64,000 nt of DNA from Phaseolus vulgaris (lineage: Eukaryota > Streptophyta > Magnoliopsida > Fabales > Fabaceae), in assembly GCF_000499845.2 (NCBI RefSeq), contig NC_023756.2:34122763-34186762 (forward strand), written 5' to 3'. Below the pieces are notes generated by a model. It saw only the letters and a list, made by a program, of their open reading frames with translations, was not told the DNA's origin and did not search any database. Position 1 is the stretch's first letter; each line of letters starts with the position of its first letter. The translations under genes and the position numbers were made by a program. Shown here piece after piece: positions 10,726-22,400 of the stretch.

Positions 10726-13041
10726 ATGGAGATGATGCGAGCCCTTCAGGAAGAGATGGTTGCGTCAAGAGCAAACCAAGAACGCATCCAAGCTGACTTG
10801 GTAGCGTCGCAAGCTACGAGCAAAGAACTGCGCCGTTCAAACAAGAAACTGCGCAGAGACCTGCAAACCCACGCGGCTGAGCATGAGGGTGCAGATCAGG
10901 AGCCTGTGACACCACCCAGAGAGTTCCCAACACCGTTCTCACCAGAGATCGTGGATGCAGTGATACCAGCCACACTCATAGGGCCCAAGGTGACCTTCAC
11001 CGGGATGGAAGACCCGAAGGCCCACCTTACAGCCTTCCATACATAGATGATGCTGGTTGGGGGCTCCGATGCGGTGCAGTGCAAGCTGTTCATGAGCACT
11101 TTGGCAGGAACGGTGATGGACTGGTTCATCAGCCTATCGGATGGCCATGTGACGTCGTTCCCGCAACTCACAAAGTTGTTCAGGGCGCAATACATCGCGA
11201 ATCGAGCCCCCCCGTTAGTCTCATATGACCTCTTTGATGTAAGACAATATCAAGGAGAGTCTTTGAATGAGTTCCTCCACCGTTTTGGAGCGCAAGTGGT
11301 GAGGTTGAATCTCACAGAAAAAAAGATGATGGTGCACGCGTTCAGGAAGGGCGTCGTGCTGGGACCCTTCAGCGAGTCACTCATCCGAAACCACCTCAAG
11401 ACCTTCGCCGAGATAAGACGCCACGCGGTGGCCCATATTGCGGCGGAGGAAGAATTTAGTGAAAAGCGCACATGCGTGGTCCCTGCGCGACCACGCGCGA
11501 CAAGTCATCCTCAAACCCAAAGGGTACACGAGGCAACGAAAGAGATGAAGACCCCCATGAAGCAACAACCCTATCAACCAAGAAAGCCAAATGCAAAGGG
11601 GCGCGGGAGAGATAACGCGTCGCCAAGGCACAACTTCGTGGTAGAATTGAAGGACCTAATCGCTATCCCAAATATAGCTGAGAGGCTGAAGGTACCTCCC
11701 AAGACCGACAAGAGGCTCAGGCCCAACAAGAACGCCTGGTGCGAGTTCCACCAAGCATTCGGCCATCCCATACGCAATTGCTTAGCGCTGGGACACCAGC
11801 TAGACGAGTTGGTGAAGAACGGTCTCCTAAGGGATTACTTACAAGAAAAATAAGGGACCAAGGACATGGCGGCAACAGGGGGTGGCCCGGGGCATGAAGT
11901 CCCTGTACACGGTGAGGTCCACACCATCGCAGGAGGGTTCTCGGGAGGAGGTTGTACCGCTTCCCAACGAAGGAGATATGCGCGAACAGTGATGTCGATA
12001 GAAGCACAGAGAACCGACGACGCCTTCGACGTCGACCTGGTCTTTACCAAGGCTAACCTAGAGGACGTTGTCCCCCATGACAACGATCAAGTGGTAATCT
12101 CAGCGGTAACCGCGGGAAGGAAGGTGCACCGTGTGCTGGTAGATCAGGGAAGCTCGGCAGACGTAATGTTCTGAACGACTTTCAACAAACTGCAACTATC
12201 CCACGACATGCTAAGGCCCTATGGCGGCTGTCTCTACGATTTCACAGGAGACCAGGTAGAGGTGCGGGGATACTTGGAGTTGAGGACCACCTTCACGGAT
12301 GGCACCGCGTCACGTACGAAGAGCATGAGGTACCTTGTTGTCAACGCCTCCTCTGCTTATAATATGTTGTTGGGTATACCAACATTGAATAGGTTAGGGG
12401 CGGTGCCGTCGACAAGACACATGAAGATGAAGCTACCAGACCTGACAGGAAAGGTGATTACCATCAAATCATATCAGAAGGAGGCCAAGCGATGCTACGA
12501 GAACAGCCTCAAAACAAGGTGAGGGGTATCCATGGTCATCAATGGGCCACCGTACACCGAGGGGGTCCCCCTGCCCAAGGTCAGTCGCTCCAAACCCGAC
12601 GGGACCATAGCAGAAATCGCCCACAAGACCAAATCTGATCCGTTTGGCAACTCTGGGGAAAGAGAAACTGGAGAGAAAGTCTCTAACCTAAGCAGCATTC
12701 CAAGCCAAATGGCACAAACCTCGGTTGAAAAGACCGTAGAATCCAGAACCGGGGTACCCAGTGATGATCGACTAGGCGATCGGTTCGACCCTTGGATAGA
12801 AACAGGATCAGTTTCAAGGTCTTACACACAGGGGAAGCAGAGTATGCCAAGGGCCTGGAGAGAAACACCAGGTACCAAGGAATGCGGCCCCGCTAATTTC
12901 ACGACCGGTCCCTCCCGTGTGGACCGATCCTCCCAGAAGAACAGAGAACCTCGAGACGAAGCACGCAGGTTTGAGGCGCTGAAGCAAGGCTTGGTTTCTT
13001 GCACATGGAATGCAGCTTACTTCAAGTTTTATTTCAGTTAA
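10726..13041 (+). pseudogene. Tat-2 gag-protease fused in frame to pol C-terminal tail
   Basis: One reading frame runs from 10726 to 13041, broken only by four stop codons at 11044, 11851, 12172 and 12520. The N-terminus is coiled-coil (EMMRALQEEMVASRANQ). The gag core follows (GTVMDWFISL...SLNEFLHRFGAQVVRLN), then a basic region and a CX2C-poor tail. The aspartic protease reads VLVDQGSSADVMF at about 12133-12171 and ends near YNMLLGIPTLNRLGAV. After about 12640 it no longer resembles protease-RT linker, and it ends WNAAYFKFYFS, the counterpart of the pol end of Tat-1 (WNATHLKFYYS). RT, both RNases H and integrase are missing. The first stop (HT*MM) fits a CAG to TAG change. Confidence 0.88.
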
Positions 13042-14005
13042 GCAGGAATATTGTACATGGTATTAGAGGACACTCTTTTTCCCTTACAAGGGTTTTTTAA
13101 TGAGGTCACCAGATAAGTTACGATTGAAATATTTTCTCGAGTTATGTATAATTTAGTTAAGAACTTGTTTTCCTTGCGTGAGAAGCCTCGCGAGCGAAAA
13201 GATAGGTTCGTAGAGAACACCTCTCCTCTCGAGTGAAAATGCCAAGGCTGAACGAAATAGTTCACCAGATAAATCCTCCTCTCCCTTGAGCAAAGTTGAG
13301 GTCAATTAAGCATTTGTTTTCCTCGTGCTAGAAGCCTCGTGAGCAGAAAGGTAGGTTCGTAGAAAACACCTCCCCTCTCGAGTGAAAACGCTAAGGTTAA
13401 ACGAAATAGTTCAAGTTAAATCCTCCTCGCCCTCAAGCGAAGATGAGGTCAGTTAATAATTCAAGTTAAATCCTCCTCACCCTCGAGCGAAGCTGAGGTC
13501 AGTTAATAGTTCATCAGTTAAACCCTCCTCACCCTCGAGCAAAGCCAAGGTTAGTTAATAGTCATCAGTTAAATCCTCCTCGGCTTTGAGTGAAGCCGAG
13601 GTCAGTTAAGAATTAATTTCCCTTGCGCTAGAAGCCTTGCGAGCAGAGAGGTAGGTTCGTAAGAGAACACCTCTCCTCGTGAGTGAAAGCGCCAAGGTAA
13701 AACGAAATAATTCGCCAGATAAATCCTCCGCGCCTTTGAGCGAAGCCGAGGTTAGTTGAGAGTTTGTTCCCCTTACGAAGAATGCCAAGGAGGAACGACC
13801 CAGTCCGCAGTTAAAACCCCTCCTCACGATGAGGGGAACATGCAACAAAACGCTAAAAGAAATGTCTTGGCACCAGGCACCATGACACAGCAGTTATGTA
13901 AGTCAGAAAAGTAGCTTGCAATTTAGAAATAAAAATAGCCAGATGTTCGGGAAAGTAAAAGTTGTAGAAAGATAATAAAGAGTTTGTGCATCAACCAAAT
14001 ACAAA
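13042..14005 (+). repeat. Tat-2 3' spacer with two interleaved tandem repeats
   Basis: Units of about 53-56 bp with tcctcctcaccctcgagcga and gaggtcagttaat repeat four or more times at 13390-13610. A longer unit with agaagcctcgcgagc and taggttcgtag recurs near 13170, 13330 and 13620. It is the positional counterpart of the Tat-1 spacer. No coding sequence. Confidence 0.8.
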
Positions 14006-14740
14006 TCAAGGAAGGACCTTGGGAACAATCCGCCCGTTTTCAACACGGTTTGATACAGTGAAGGGCGTAATATCCATTCCAGGGTGCGCACAAGCGACTT
14101 GAGCAAAAGCGTCTCTGAATCCTTCGTCATAAGCATCGAGAACATCCCCGGTCAGCTCAGCCTCTGCTTCTTCAAACCTCTTAGCTTGTTGATGAAGTTC
14201 GGCCTCCGCTCGACCCAACTGCGCTTCACGACTGATGGACCTTTGTTCAAGCCCCATAATCTTGGACTTGGACTCCTCATCGGCCTCTTCCAGCTTGAAG
14301 ATCCGAATTCGCAGGGGTAGAACTCTTGCCTCCAGTGAAGTAACCTCTTGGCACTTGGCATGGAGTAGTTTCGAGAGATGAACCACCTCCTCCCTCGGAG
14401 CACCCTCGCGGGCAGCAAACGAGCGGGTCAGCGTGGATGTTTCCCCCGATTCAGCCCTAGATAGTAGAGTGTTGGACGGAGCGAGAAGCACCCCAAAATT
14501 GAAGCCCAGTTTCTCCCTTGCAGCGGCCTCATCCAAGTCTGCAATCACCCCTTGGAGGAAGCCCTTAATGGCGTGTTGTAGGACAAGGGGCAGCTCAAGG
14601 ATGGGAGGAATAGAAACACCAGTCCCAGGGAAACGCCGGTTGTGCGACCCCGGGGGGAAACAGAGTGACCAGTAGAAGAAGAATGCGAAACCATCACCGG
14701 CGTAGATTTGGGTCTTTTACAAATTCGATCACCACCGCTT
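14006..14740 (-). pseudogene. Tat-2 antisense coiled-coil ORF (C-terminal part)
   Basis: Open from at least 14548 to 14006. Related sequence extends upstream to about 14735, where ICKR matches the Tat-1 antisense protein. The body is a heptad-rich coiled coil. The end (GFRDAFAQVACAHPGMDITPF...GRIVPKVLP) aligns with the end of the Tat-1 antisense protein (GFGAALEQFACKYPDLDLSEF...GKIVPP). The N-terminal Transposase_28-like exon was not found and seems deleted. A donor-like GTATGA on the minus strand near 15880 may mark the remaining 5' UTR exon. Retention in a copy that lost polymerase is notable. Confidence 0.7.
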
Positions 14741-15035
14741 TACCCTTGCAAGGGAGTGGGGTGGGAGACGATTGGACGGCAGCGAGAGGAATCGAAACCC
14801 CAGGATTGGAAAAAGTGGGCGAACGCGCGGCGGTGGCAAAGGCGCGAGCGTGCTGGCGAGAAGTGCCCACATCCCTGGAAATCCCATGGAGACAAGTGAG
14901 GATATCAGGCAGTCTAGCTTATTTTTCTTCGCTCAAAACCATACTTGTGTACAAATTTAAGAAGAAATACAGAGATAAAGCATGCGAATGTGCGGAAGTA
15001 GAACGTGCAAACGCGACATTACAATAACAGGAATC

Positions 15036-15730
15036 TGTTAAACCAAGTGGTGTTCAAGCTTTGAAGAATCCAAATCCTTTGAAGGATGTTGAAGCCTCTG
15101 ATAAGTTTTTGCTAAGAGTTTTTGATTTTTTCAAAGAGCTGAGATTGCTAAGAGTTTATGATTGATCAAAGTGTATGGAATAGGATTCTGCTTGTATTGA
15201 TTTCAGATTATCTTCTATAACAAGTGTAATCCTTGTACTCTGTTGAACAAGTTTCGTTTCTGTGTTTGCTGAGATTGGTTGTGTGTTCTTGAGGGGTTCA
15301 AGATCAACAATCTTAGTGTTGGTGTGTTGGCCAAGGAGAGTGTGTTTCTTGAGGTGTTCAAGGTCATTCTCTTGGTTGTTGTGTAAGTGATCAAGGTGTG
15401 GTTGCTTAGTGGATTTCCTCAGGGTTTCTGAGAAGACTGGATGTAGCTCTGGGTTTGGAGTGAACTAGTATAAACAACTGTGTACAATCTCTCTATCCCT
15501 ATCTCTTTAAATTCAGTTTTGTTATTTGATAACTGGTATAAACAACTGATTGTTTCGGTAAAACAACCGATTGTTTTTCCAGTATTGTGCTTTTGCTTTA
15601 TGTTTTGGAAAAACTGAATTCTTAATCAAGGTTTTCTTGAAGTATTTTCATTCTAAGCTTAAAAGAATCTGAAAATCTTTCTTAAACAATTCACCCCCCC
15701 CCCTCTCGTTTAAGGCCATACTTTCTAACA
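15036..15730 (+). mobile_element. Solo LTR (SIRE-like copia) inside Tat-2
   Basis: 695 bp, TGTTAAACCAAG...TTTCTAACA, flanked on both sides by gaatc (15031-15035 and 15731-15735). It is related, in opposite orientation, to the LTR at 57563-58668: shared ttcaagctttgaagaatcca at the start, and the pyrimidine tract before the end. It carries two AACAA(C/T)NGATTGTTT motifs near 15540-15580. One LTR with intact target duplication is the product of LTR-LTR recombination. Confidence 0.95.
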
Positions 15731-15735
15731 GAATC

Positions 15736-16205
15736 AACACCTCCCAGAGTTTAGAGTTTGTTGAATCAAAGGAAACCAGAAACAGAGGGTGATCAATACA
15801 GAGATTAAGTAACACAGACAATTATCTAGAACCAAAATCAGTAAACAGGTGTGAACGGGAATTAGGGTTCATACCTACGATCGTTAGCGAGGAAATGCTG
15901 AAACGCGTAGAGGAAACACGAGAATGCTTGAGGAAGAAGGCGAAACGATCAAAGAGTTTCAAAGGATGATGGAACAAGTGATTGGACGCGCGCGTTTTCA
16001 AGAGTTTAAAAGCAAAACAAAGAAGCATAAGCGATGTTAAACCCTAGCCGTTGATCAAAAACACGTGTGCACAGATAAGACAGGCACAAAAAGGCGTCAC
16101 TTTGGCGCAGTATTTACGTCCTGTCACACAGAGCCACGTAGGTCACCCAGGGCAAGGACTTAGCCTCTTCGCTGAACGAGTTACAGCTCGAGACTGGGGG
16201 ACTTG
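15736..16205. other. Tat-2 spacer up to polypurine tract
   Basis: No coding sequence seen. It corresponds to the Tat-1 spacer 6303-6866. The polypurine tract gactggggga ends just before the 3' LTR. Confidence 0.6.
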
Positions 16206-17016
16206 TGTTCCGACCAGTTCCTGGGCGTTGACTGACCACTGGTAATGTTGGTGTCACGTAAGCGGTTCCCACGAGCAGCGTGGGCCAGAATCTCGCAAAG
16301 AACGTGCGCCAAGGAGCCAAGAGTGGTCAGACATCGGTCATCAGGATGTACCGACGTGCCACTAGATAACATGGAGAGATCGGACATCGGAAACCCAAAT
16401 AGTAGAGCTGGGCCACAAGAAGTGGATCCCAGATCACACGCCAGTTATTAGTAAGGGGGAAGCCTACATCACGAGGGTCTATGCGTATAGAGTGGATGAC
16501 GCATTCAGGCGTAACACGAAGTGTAGAGCCAGGGGTGAGCTGCATGCATGGCACTTGAACAGCTAGGGCACTCCCAGAGGCGGGTGACCCCAGAGATCAG
16601 GTGCACGAGGAGGCACCCAAGTGATCACCTGCCAGAGGTGGCACTCCAGTTAGGGACCCCACGCGCTAGGTTATCCTAAGAGTAAGGTAACAACAGTGTT
16701 GGGCTCGCCCCATCAGAAAAAACCCATTTCGGGTAAAGAGGAAACCCTAGTTTCAATCTATAAATAGCAGGTAACAAACTGGACAAGGGAGAATTCTCTT
16801 GCGCCGCTAAACACACACAGTAGCAAGATTATACAGTTTCGGTGTTTCCTAGCCCTAGTACTGACTTGAGCGTTGGAGTGCAAACGACCTCTAGGGTGCC
16901 CTTTGTCTTTGCGTTTTCAGATATTCATCACAGGAAAGGCACGTGTGAACGCAAGGATTCTGGACGTGGAAGTGACGTAGGCGTACGAAGGCGTTTCGAG
17001 TCAACCGGCAGAAACA
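16206..17016 (+). mobile_element. 3' LTR of Tat-2
   Basis: 811 bp, TGTTCCGACCAG...CGGCAGAAACA. It is near-identical to 9745-10591 except for scattered substitutions and about 36 bp missing around 16531. TATA ctataaatagc near 16760. Followed by gtttt and then copia A gag. Confidence 0.95.
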
Positions 17017-17021
17017 GTTTT

Positions 17022-17400
17022 CATATGATTTGTCAAGGCAAGAACTTTATTTATATAGACATCAATAGTCTTTGTGGTTTCCATCTGCAGCAGTTCATAT
17101 TGGAGCCTTAGGGTTTGAAGACGCACCCTTTTGATTTTGTCATCACCTTTATAATTGGTTGACAAAATGGTCCAAGCCTCATTTGCAGTTGTTGCTCCTT
17201 CTATATGTTCAAACGTCTCGGCATTTATCCCTTGATGGATGAGATACAAAGCCTTCTTGTTCTTCTTCTTCTTGTCACGATGCGCTATTCATTGTGCCTC
17301 AGTTGCATTATCACCTAATGCAGACACTCCACCCTCAATGACATCCCATAACTCATGATAATCAAATAAAACTCTCATTTGCACACACCATCGATTTTAA
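17022..17400 (-). pseudogene. Copia A gag, N-terminal half
   Basis: Ty1/copia gag (UBN2/DUF4219 type) read leftward: FDYHELWDVIEGGVSALGDN near 17370-17310, a stop at about 17293, then ALYLIHQGINAETFEHIEGA and LQYELLQMETTKTIDVYINK, ending ALTNHMK at 17022. The next codons are found on the far side of Tat-2 (from 9744 leftward) in the same frame, so this gene was split by the Tat-2 insertion. Confidence 0.88.
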
Positions 17401-17452
17401 TTTTTTCCGTCAATGATAGAGACTATAATTGGGTAGGGTTCATGATAACAGA

Positions 17453-17468
17453 CTGACCCTTGATACCA
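17453..17468 (-). promoter_or_regulatory. Copia A primer binding site
   Basis: On the minus strand TGGTATCAAGGGTCAG, an initiator-methionine-tRNA type site (usual TGGTATCA), two bases from the LTR that starts (plus-strand view) with TG at 17471. Confidence 0.75.
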
Positions 17469-17470
17469 GT

Positions 17471-18659
17471 TGTAGAAACTAATTGAATGAAATAAAAAAA
17501 AGGCAAAAGTTGTAGAAACTGATTGAACGTAATTGCAAAACTACTAAACTGATTCATTCATTTTGATTTACTTCAATAATATATATAATAAAATTACAAA
17601 TACTGGAAGCTATAAAATAGGAATCCTAATAACCTGTAAAATGACCATTAATATTAATGCAATAATAACGGTAAATAATTTAAGGGTAATAAAATATGAA
17701 TTAATAATAATAAAATATGAATTAATAACGAACAACAATAAAAATAAAATAATATATTGATATTATTATTATATAAATATATTTATATTATTATTATATA
17801 AATACATTTATATATTATTATATTATATTATATTATTATAATAACTAATTATAATATTATTAAATTTATAACGTAGTCAATTAAGTTTAATATATAATCT
17901 ATTATGTTACAAATTTTTATAACATAATCAATTTTCACAATCTATTGATTATTTTATAAAATTTATAAAATATTACATTTGAAACAACGTAATTTATTAT
18001 GTTATAAAATTTATAATTAATTATTTTACTTTTATTTATAATATAAATATAGAATATTTTTTTATTGTAATATATAAATTGTTATTTTATATGTGTATAA
18101 AAAATAAAGTAATTTTGATTTTTTTCAATATTATGTAAATTTCTTCAACTTTCGTTGGCTTTTCTTTAATCGAGAGAGGAGATTGAATTTATTCTTCTCA
18201 GACAAATCTTTTGACTTTCTTTCTTTTTATTTGAATGAATGTAAAATATAAAAAGTTATTGTTTTCGAGTAAACAGTGTTCACTCAGCATAAGCATAAGA
18301 GAAGACGATATTAAGTTTTAGGCTCGATTTCATTTCATTGCCTTGCATATTACTTAACTTATAAAATCCCTTTATTTGTCCTTATTTGGAATTTTTTTCA
18401 TTACAGTTTGTTTGAACAACTTTTAACAATAAAATGGATTGAATTTAAAATTCATATTATTTTAACTAGATTAAATTTATTTGGATTTTTTCAAATTCAT
18501 TTAAAATTGATTAAATCCACTTTGTTAGTTAGATTATTCAATTTGTCAATTATATTCAATTCACTTTGTCAATTAGATTAAATCTACTTTGCCAATTATA
18601 TTAAATTCACTTTGTCAATTATATTAAATTTACTTTGTTAATTAGATTAAATCCATCTT
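17471..18659 (-). other. Copia A 5' LTR (outer end unresolved) and AT-rich flank
   Basis: The LTR abuts the primer site at 17471 (TGTAGAAACT). A phrase gttgtagaaact repeats 40 bp further on. The partner LTR is off the window, so the outer end cannot be set; I expect it within this very AT-rich tract (TA-rich at 17560-18110). From about 18510 to 18655 a tandem phrase (ttaaatccactttgtcaatt) of roughly 27 bp repeats before the minisatellite begins. No coding sequence. Confidence 0.5.
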
Positions 18660-20406
18660 GATCTAGGCCCCGGACGACTTGACATTGTTTCGGGCCCACT
18701 CGGCCCGACATGGACTTTGACCCACCCGACTCGACATGGAAAGTAGTTGACATGAAATCGGCCCAGGCCGATTCGACCTGGACCCGAAACGACTTGACGC
18801 AACCTGAGCTTGGGTCGACTTGGCTCTACATGGGCTCAATGCCAACTCCACCATGACTCGGGCTGACTTAGGTCGATATGGGTCTGAACCGACTCAACTT
18901 GAAATTGGCCTGGACTGACTCAGGTCGACATCAGCCGAGTCCGCTCGGCTCGACATCGGAACGATCCGACTCAGCTCAGTATCATCCTGGGCTGACTCAA
19001 GTTGACATCGACATTGGGCCAGGTTGACTCGGCTCGACATCGAACTAGAACGACTCACCTCAACCTCGACCTGGGCCAATTTGACTCGATATCAGCCCGG
19101 ACTTTCTCGACTCCACAACGGGTCGGGCTGACTCAGCTCAACATCGGCCTAGACCGACTTGGCTCGAAATTGGCCCGACCCAAATCGACACGACATCAGT
19201 CCCCGACTCGGCTAGACAATGGCCAAGGTCGATTTGGCACGACATTGGCTCAGGCCAATTCGACTCGACATAAGTCTAGGCCGACTCGGCTCGACATTGG
19301 CTGGGCCGACTCAGCTAGGCATCATCTCGGGTCGAATCAGCTCGACATCGATCGGGGCCGACTCGACTCAACATAATCCCATGTCGGCTCAGACCGACTC
19401 GGCCTAACATCGGCCTAGGACAATTCGGCTCGATATCGGCTCAGGAAAATTTGACTCGACATAAGTTTAGGCTGACTCGCCTCGTCATCGATCCTGGTCA
19501 ACTTGGCTCGACATTGGTTGGGCCGACTCAACTAGGTATCATCTCGGGTTGAATAAGCTCAGCATCGACCGGGGCCGACTCGGCTCGACATCGGTCCAGG
19601 TCGACTTAGGCTGACTCAGCCTGACATCGGTTCGAGCCGACTCGGCCTCATCAATCCGGGTCGACTCGACCCGACATCGACCCAAGCTGACTCGACCCGA
19701 CATCTACCTGGGCCAAGTCGGCTCGACATCGACCCGGGTTGACTCGGCTCAACATCTACTCCACCGACTCGGCCCAAAATCAAATTGGGTCAAGTTGGTG
19801 AAATCGACCCGACATCGACCCATGCCAACTCGGCCCGGGTCGACTTTGTTCAACATCGACTGTGGTTGACTCAATTCGACATCGGCCTGGGTCGACTCGT
19901 GCCGACTCAGACCGACATCACTCTGGGTCGAGTCGGCTAGACATCGATTCAGACTGACTCGGGTCGACATTAGTCCTCTCCAACTCGGGCCGACATCGGC
20001 GATGATCGACTTGACTCGACATCGGCCCGACTCGACTTAGTTCTAAATCGGTTTGGCCGACTCGGTTCGACTCGACATCAGTTCAGGCTGGCTCGGATCG
20101 ACATCGCCCTACGTAGTCTCGACTTGATATCGGCCCGGGTCAACTCGGCTCGACATCAGCATGGGTCGATTTGGCTTGACATCAGCCTTAGTCAACTATG
20201 CTCGACATCGGGCTGGGACGACCATGTTGGGCATCATTCTGGGTTGACTTGGCTCAACGTTGGCCTGCGCTGACTCGGCTTGACATCGATCCAGGTCTAC
20301 TCGGCTCGACATGGGCCTAGTTCTAATCGGATCGACATGGACCTGAGCTGATTCGGGTCAACATGGGCGTGGGTATACTCAAATCAACATGGGCTTTGGC
20401 CGACTC
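18660..20406. repeat. Degenerate 26-bp GC-rich minisatellite, left part
   Basis: More than 60 diverged copies of a unit close to CGACTCGGCTCGACATCGGC plus about six variable bases (period 26 bp, with some indels). The GC content is far above the AT-rich flanks. ORFs in it are chance readings. The array resumes right of the solo LTR at 22117. Confidence 0.9.
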
Positions 20407-20411
20407 CTCTC

Positions 20412-22116
20412 TGTTGGGTCTATTAGTGTCTAAGTTCAAGAGGGGAGGGGTGAATTGAGCTTATAAAATTTTCGCAAGAACACACAAACTTTCAGTATTC
20501 TAGAGGCAAAAAGAACAGATTGTTTTTACATGAAACAGATTGATTCTTCAGAGCAGTCTTGGCACAATTTGAATTTTGTTCAATGTAAAATTGTGTTCAA
20601 CAAGAAATATAACAGAACCAGATCAGCTTAATATTGTGAGGATGAAGGATACAGCTATGCTTGGAAATCAATCAAAAGCTACACAACACAAGATTTCAAG
20701 AAGTATGATCCTTTCTCAGGTTTTAATGAATGATCAGTTTGTTCACAATTCACTTAAACCATTATATGCATCAACCTTGTTTATGATCAGAAAACTTCAA
20801 CAAATCAGGAAGAACAGTTTTCACTTAACCTAGAATTAACAGATTCAATTTAAAAAGAACAGATTTAATTCTTGACAGAATTAAGCAAAAACCAGAAAAG
20901 AGTGCAGGGATGAGAATACAAGATACACACGTTTTTATACTGGTTCACTCATACAGAGCTACATCCAGTCTCACCTTACCCCAAGGTGGAATTCATTAAA
21001 AACAGTACCAATCACTTACAAAACCAGCAGTTCTTGAACACTACAAGAACAACACACACAATGCTGAAAAACCCTATTTCAGCACACCTTGCACTCCAAG
21101 AAACCCTATCAAGGAGTGACTAACACTTACACCTTTACAAAACAGAATAAAGGAAAGATTACACCTGAAAAGAAGATGCAAGAACTCAAAACCAGTAGTT
21201 CAATTTGCTGCAGAACTGCACCAGCACCTTCACCAAGATTCAAGGTTTCCTAGAACAAGCACACTTGAAAATCTCTTTGGAAAACCTTTCAAAAACTCTT
21301 TCAATCCTTCTTCTCACATGGAAATTGTTTGATCTCTGTCAAAAGCGTAATTCCTCAGCACTTATTCATGTGAGAGAGTTATTGTTTATATAGAAAACAG
21401 TTTCTAACTTCTTTTCAAAAAATAGTTGAAAAGCAGTTAAGAAAACAACAGATTCAGTTTTGAACGTAACAGATTTATTTTGTAAAAACTGCCAACTCAG
21501 CTTAACAGAAATAACTATCTGAGTGGTACCTTTGGTGCCCTAACTAACTTGTGAAAAACCTTTCAGCAGACCAAAGAATAAACTTGTTCTTTCATAGTAA
21601 AATAGATTAAAGTATAACACACAGGCCAGCTCAACTTAACTGAAATAACGAACTGAGCTTTCCCTTGTTGCCTTAACAGAAATTTAGAAAAGCCTTTTAA
21701 CAGAGAAGAAATAAACAGATTCTTTCTCCATAAAACAGATTTATTTGTGTACTGTTTTAAAACTGTTAAAAACATTTTAAAAAGCTTTTAAAAAACTATT
21801 TAACGAAAGCCTTTTTAACAGAGAAGAAATAAACAGATTCTTCCTCCATAAAACAGATTTATTTGTGTACTGTTTTAAAACTGTTAAAAACATTTCAAAA
21901 GGCTTTTCAAAAACCATTTAACCACATCATGTGCTTGATCTAGACTTGGTTAGGCATCTAGGATAGGTTACACAGCAAAAGGCAATCATACACACTTACA
22001 AGCCTAATTACAAATGAATCTAAAAACCTATTACAATATTCAAAGCACTCAAGCCATTTTCTTCATCAAACACACATCAAGCCTTGGTAGGGAAGAAGCT
22101 TCCTCCAGCTTCAACA
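20412..22116 (-). mobile_element. Solo LTR (1705 bp) inserted in the minisatellite
   Basis: TGTTGGGTCTATTAG...CCAGCTTCAACA, flanked by ctctc on both sides (20407-20411 and 22117-22121). On the minus strand it has a TATA-like ctatataaac (about 21385) and ends like the SIRE-type LTR at 57563 (ttcacccctcccctcttgaac). It contains many AACAGATT motifs and an internal 117-bp tandem duplication (about 21697-21930). Confidence 0.93.
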
Positions 22117-22400
22117 CTCTCGACATGGGTCGAACTGACTCAGATCCACATCAACCCAGATCAACTTGGCTTGACATGGGTATGGGTCGACTTGGGTCGA
22201 CATGGGCTCGGTGTCAACTCAACCTTGAGCAGGTGCCAACTCGACTTGGGCTCTGACCCACTCAGCTGGACTTGGGTCCGGGTTGACTCGACTCGACTTT
22301 GGCTTGGGCCGACTTGGGCCAGCTCTACTCGACTCGACATGGGTTCGGGCCGACTTAGCTCAACAGGGGCTTAGATTGACTTCGCTCAACCTGGGTCTGG
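22117..22400. repeat. 26-bp minisatellite, right part
   Basis: Continuation of the array at 18660-20406 (gactcgactcgac, gacatgggtc variants), fading near 22400 into an AT-rich stretch with repeated atccaat/ggattgg phrases. Confidence 0.85.

Larger units (their letters stand above)
9745..17016 (+). mobile_element. Tat-2: non-autonomous Ty3/gypsy Tat element inserted in copia A gag
   Basis: LTRs at 9745-10591 and 16206-17016 bound 5.6 kb of internal sequence, of which 0.7 kb is a later solo LTR. Order: primer site, gag, protease, a deletion of reverse transcriptase-RNase H-integrase, the pol C-terminal tail, a repeat-rich spacer, an antisense coiled-coil ORF and a polypurine tract. It has no own polymerase or integrase, so it can only have moved with proteins from a related element. 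Tat-1 is related in its LTR ends, pol tail and antisense ORF. Confidence 0.92.

Noticed and set aside
18663..20000. Several ORFs in the GC-rich region
   Set aside because: Readings of the 26-bp minisatellite; no consistent frame or domain.
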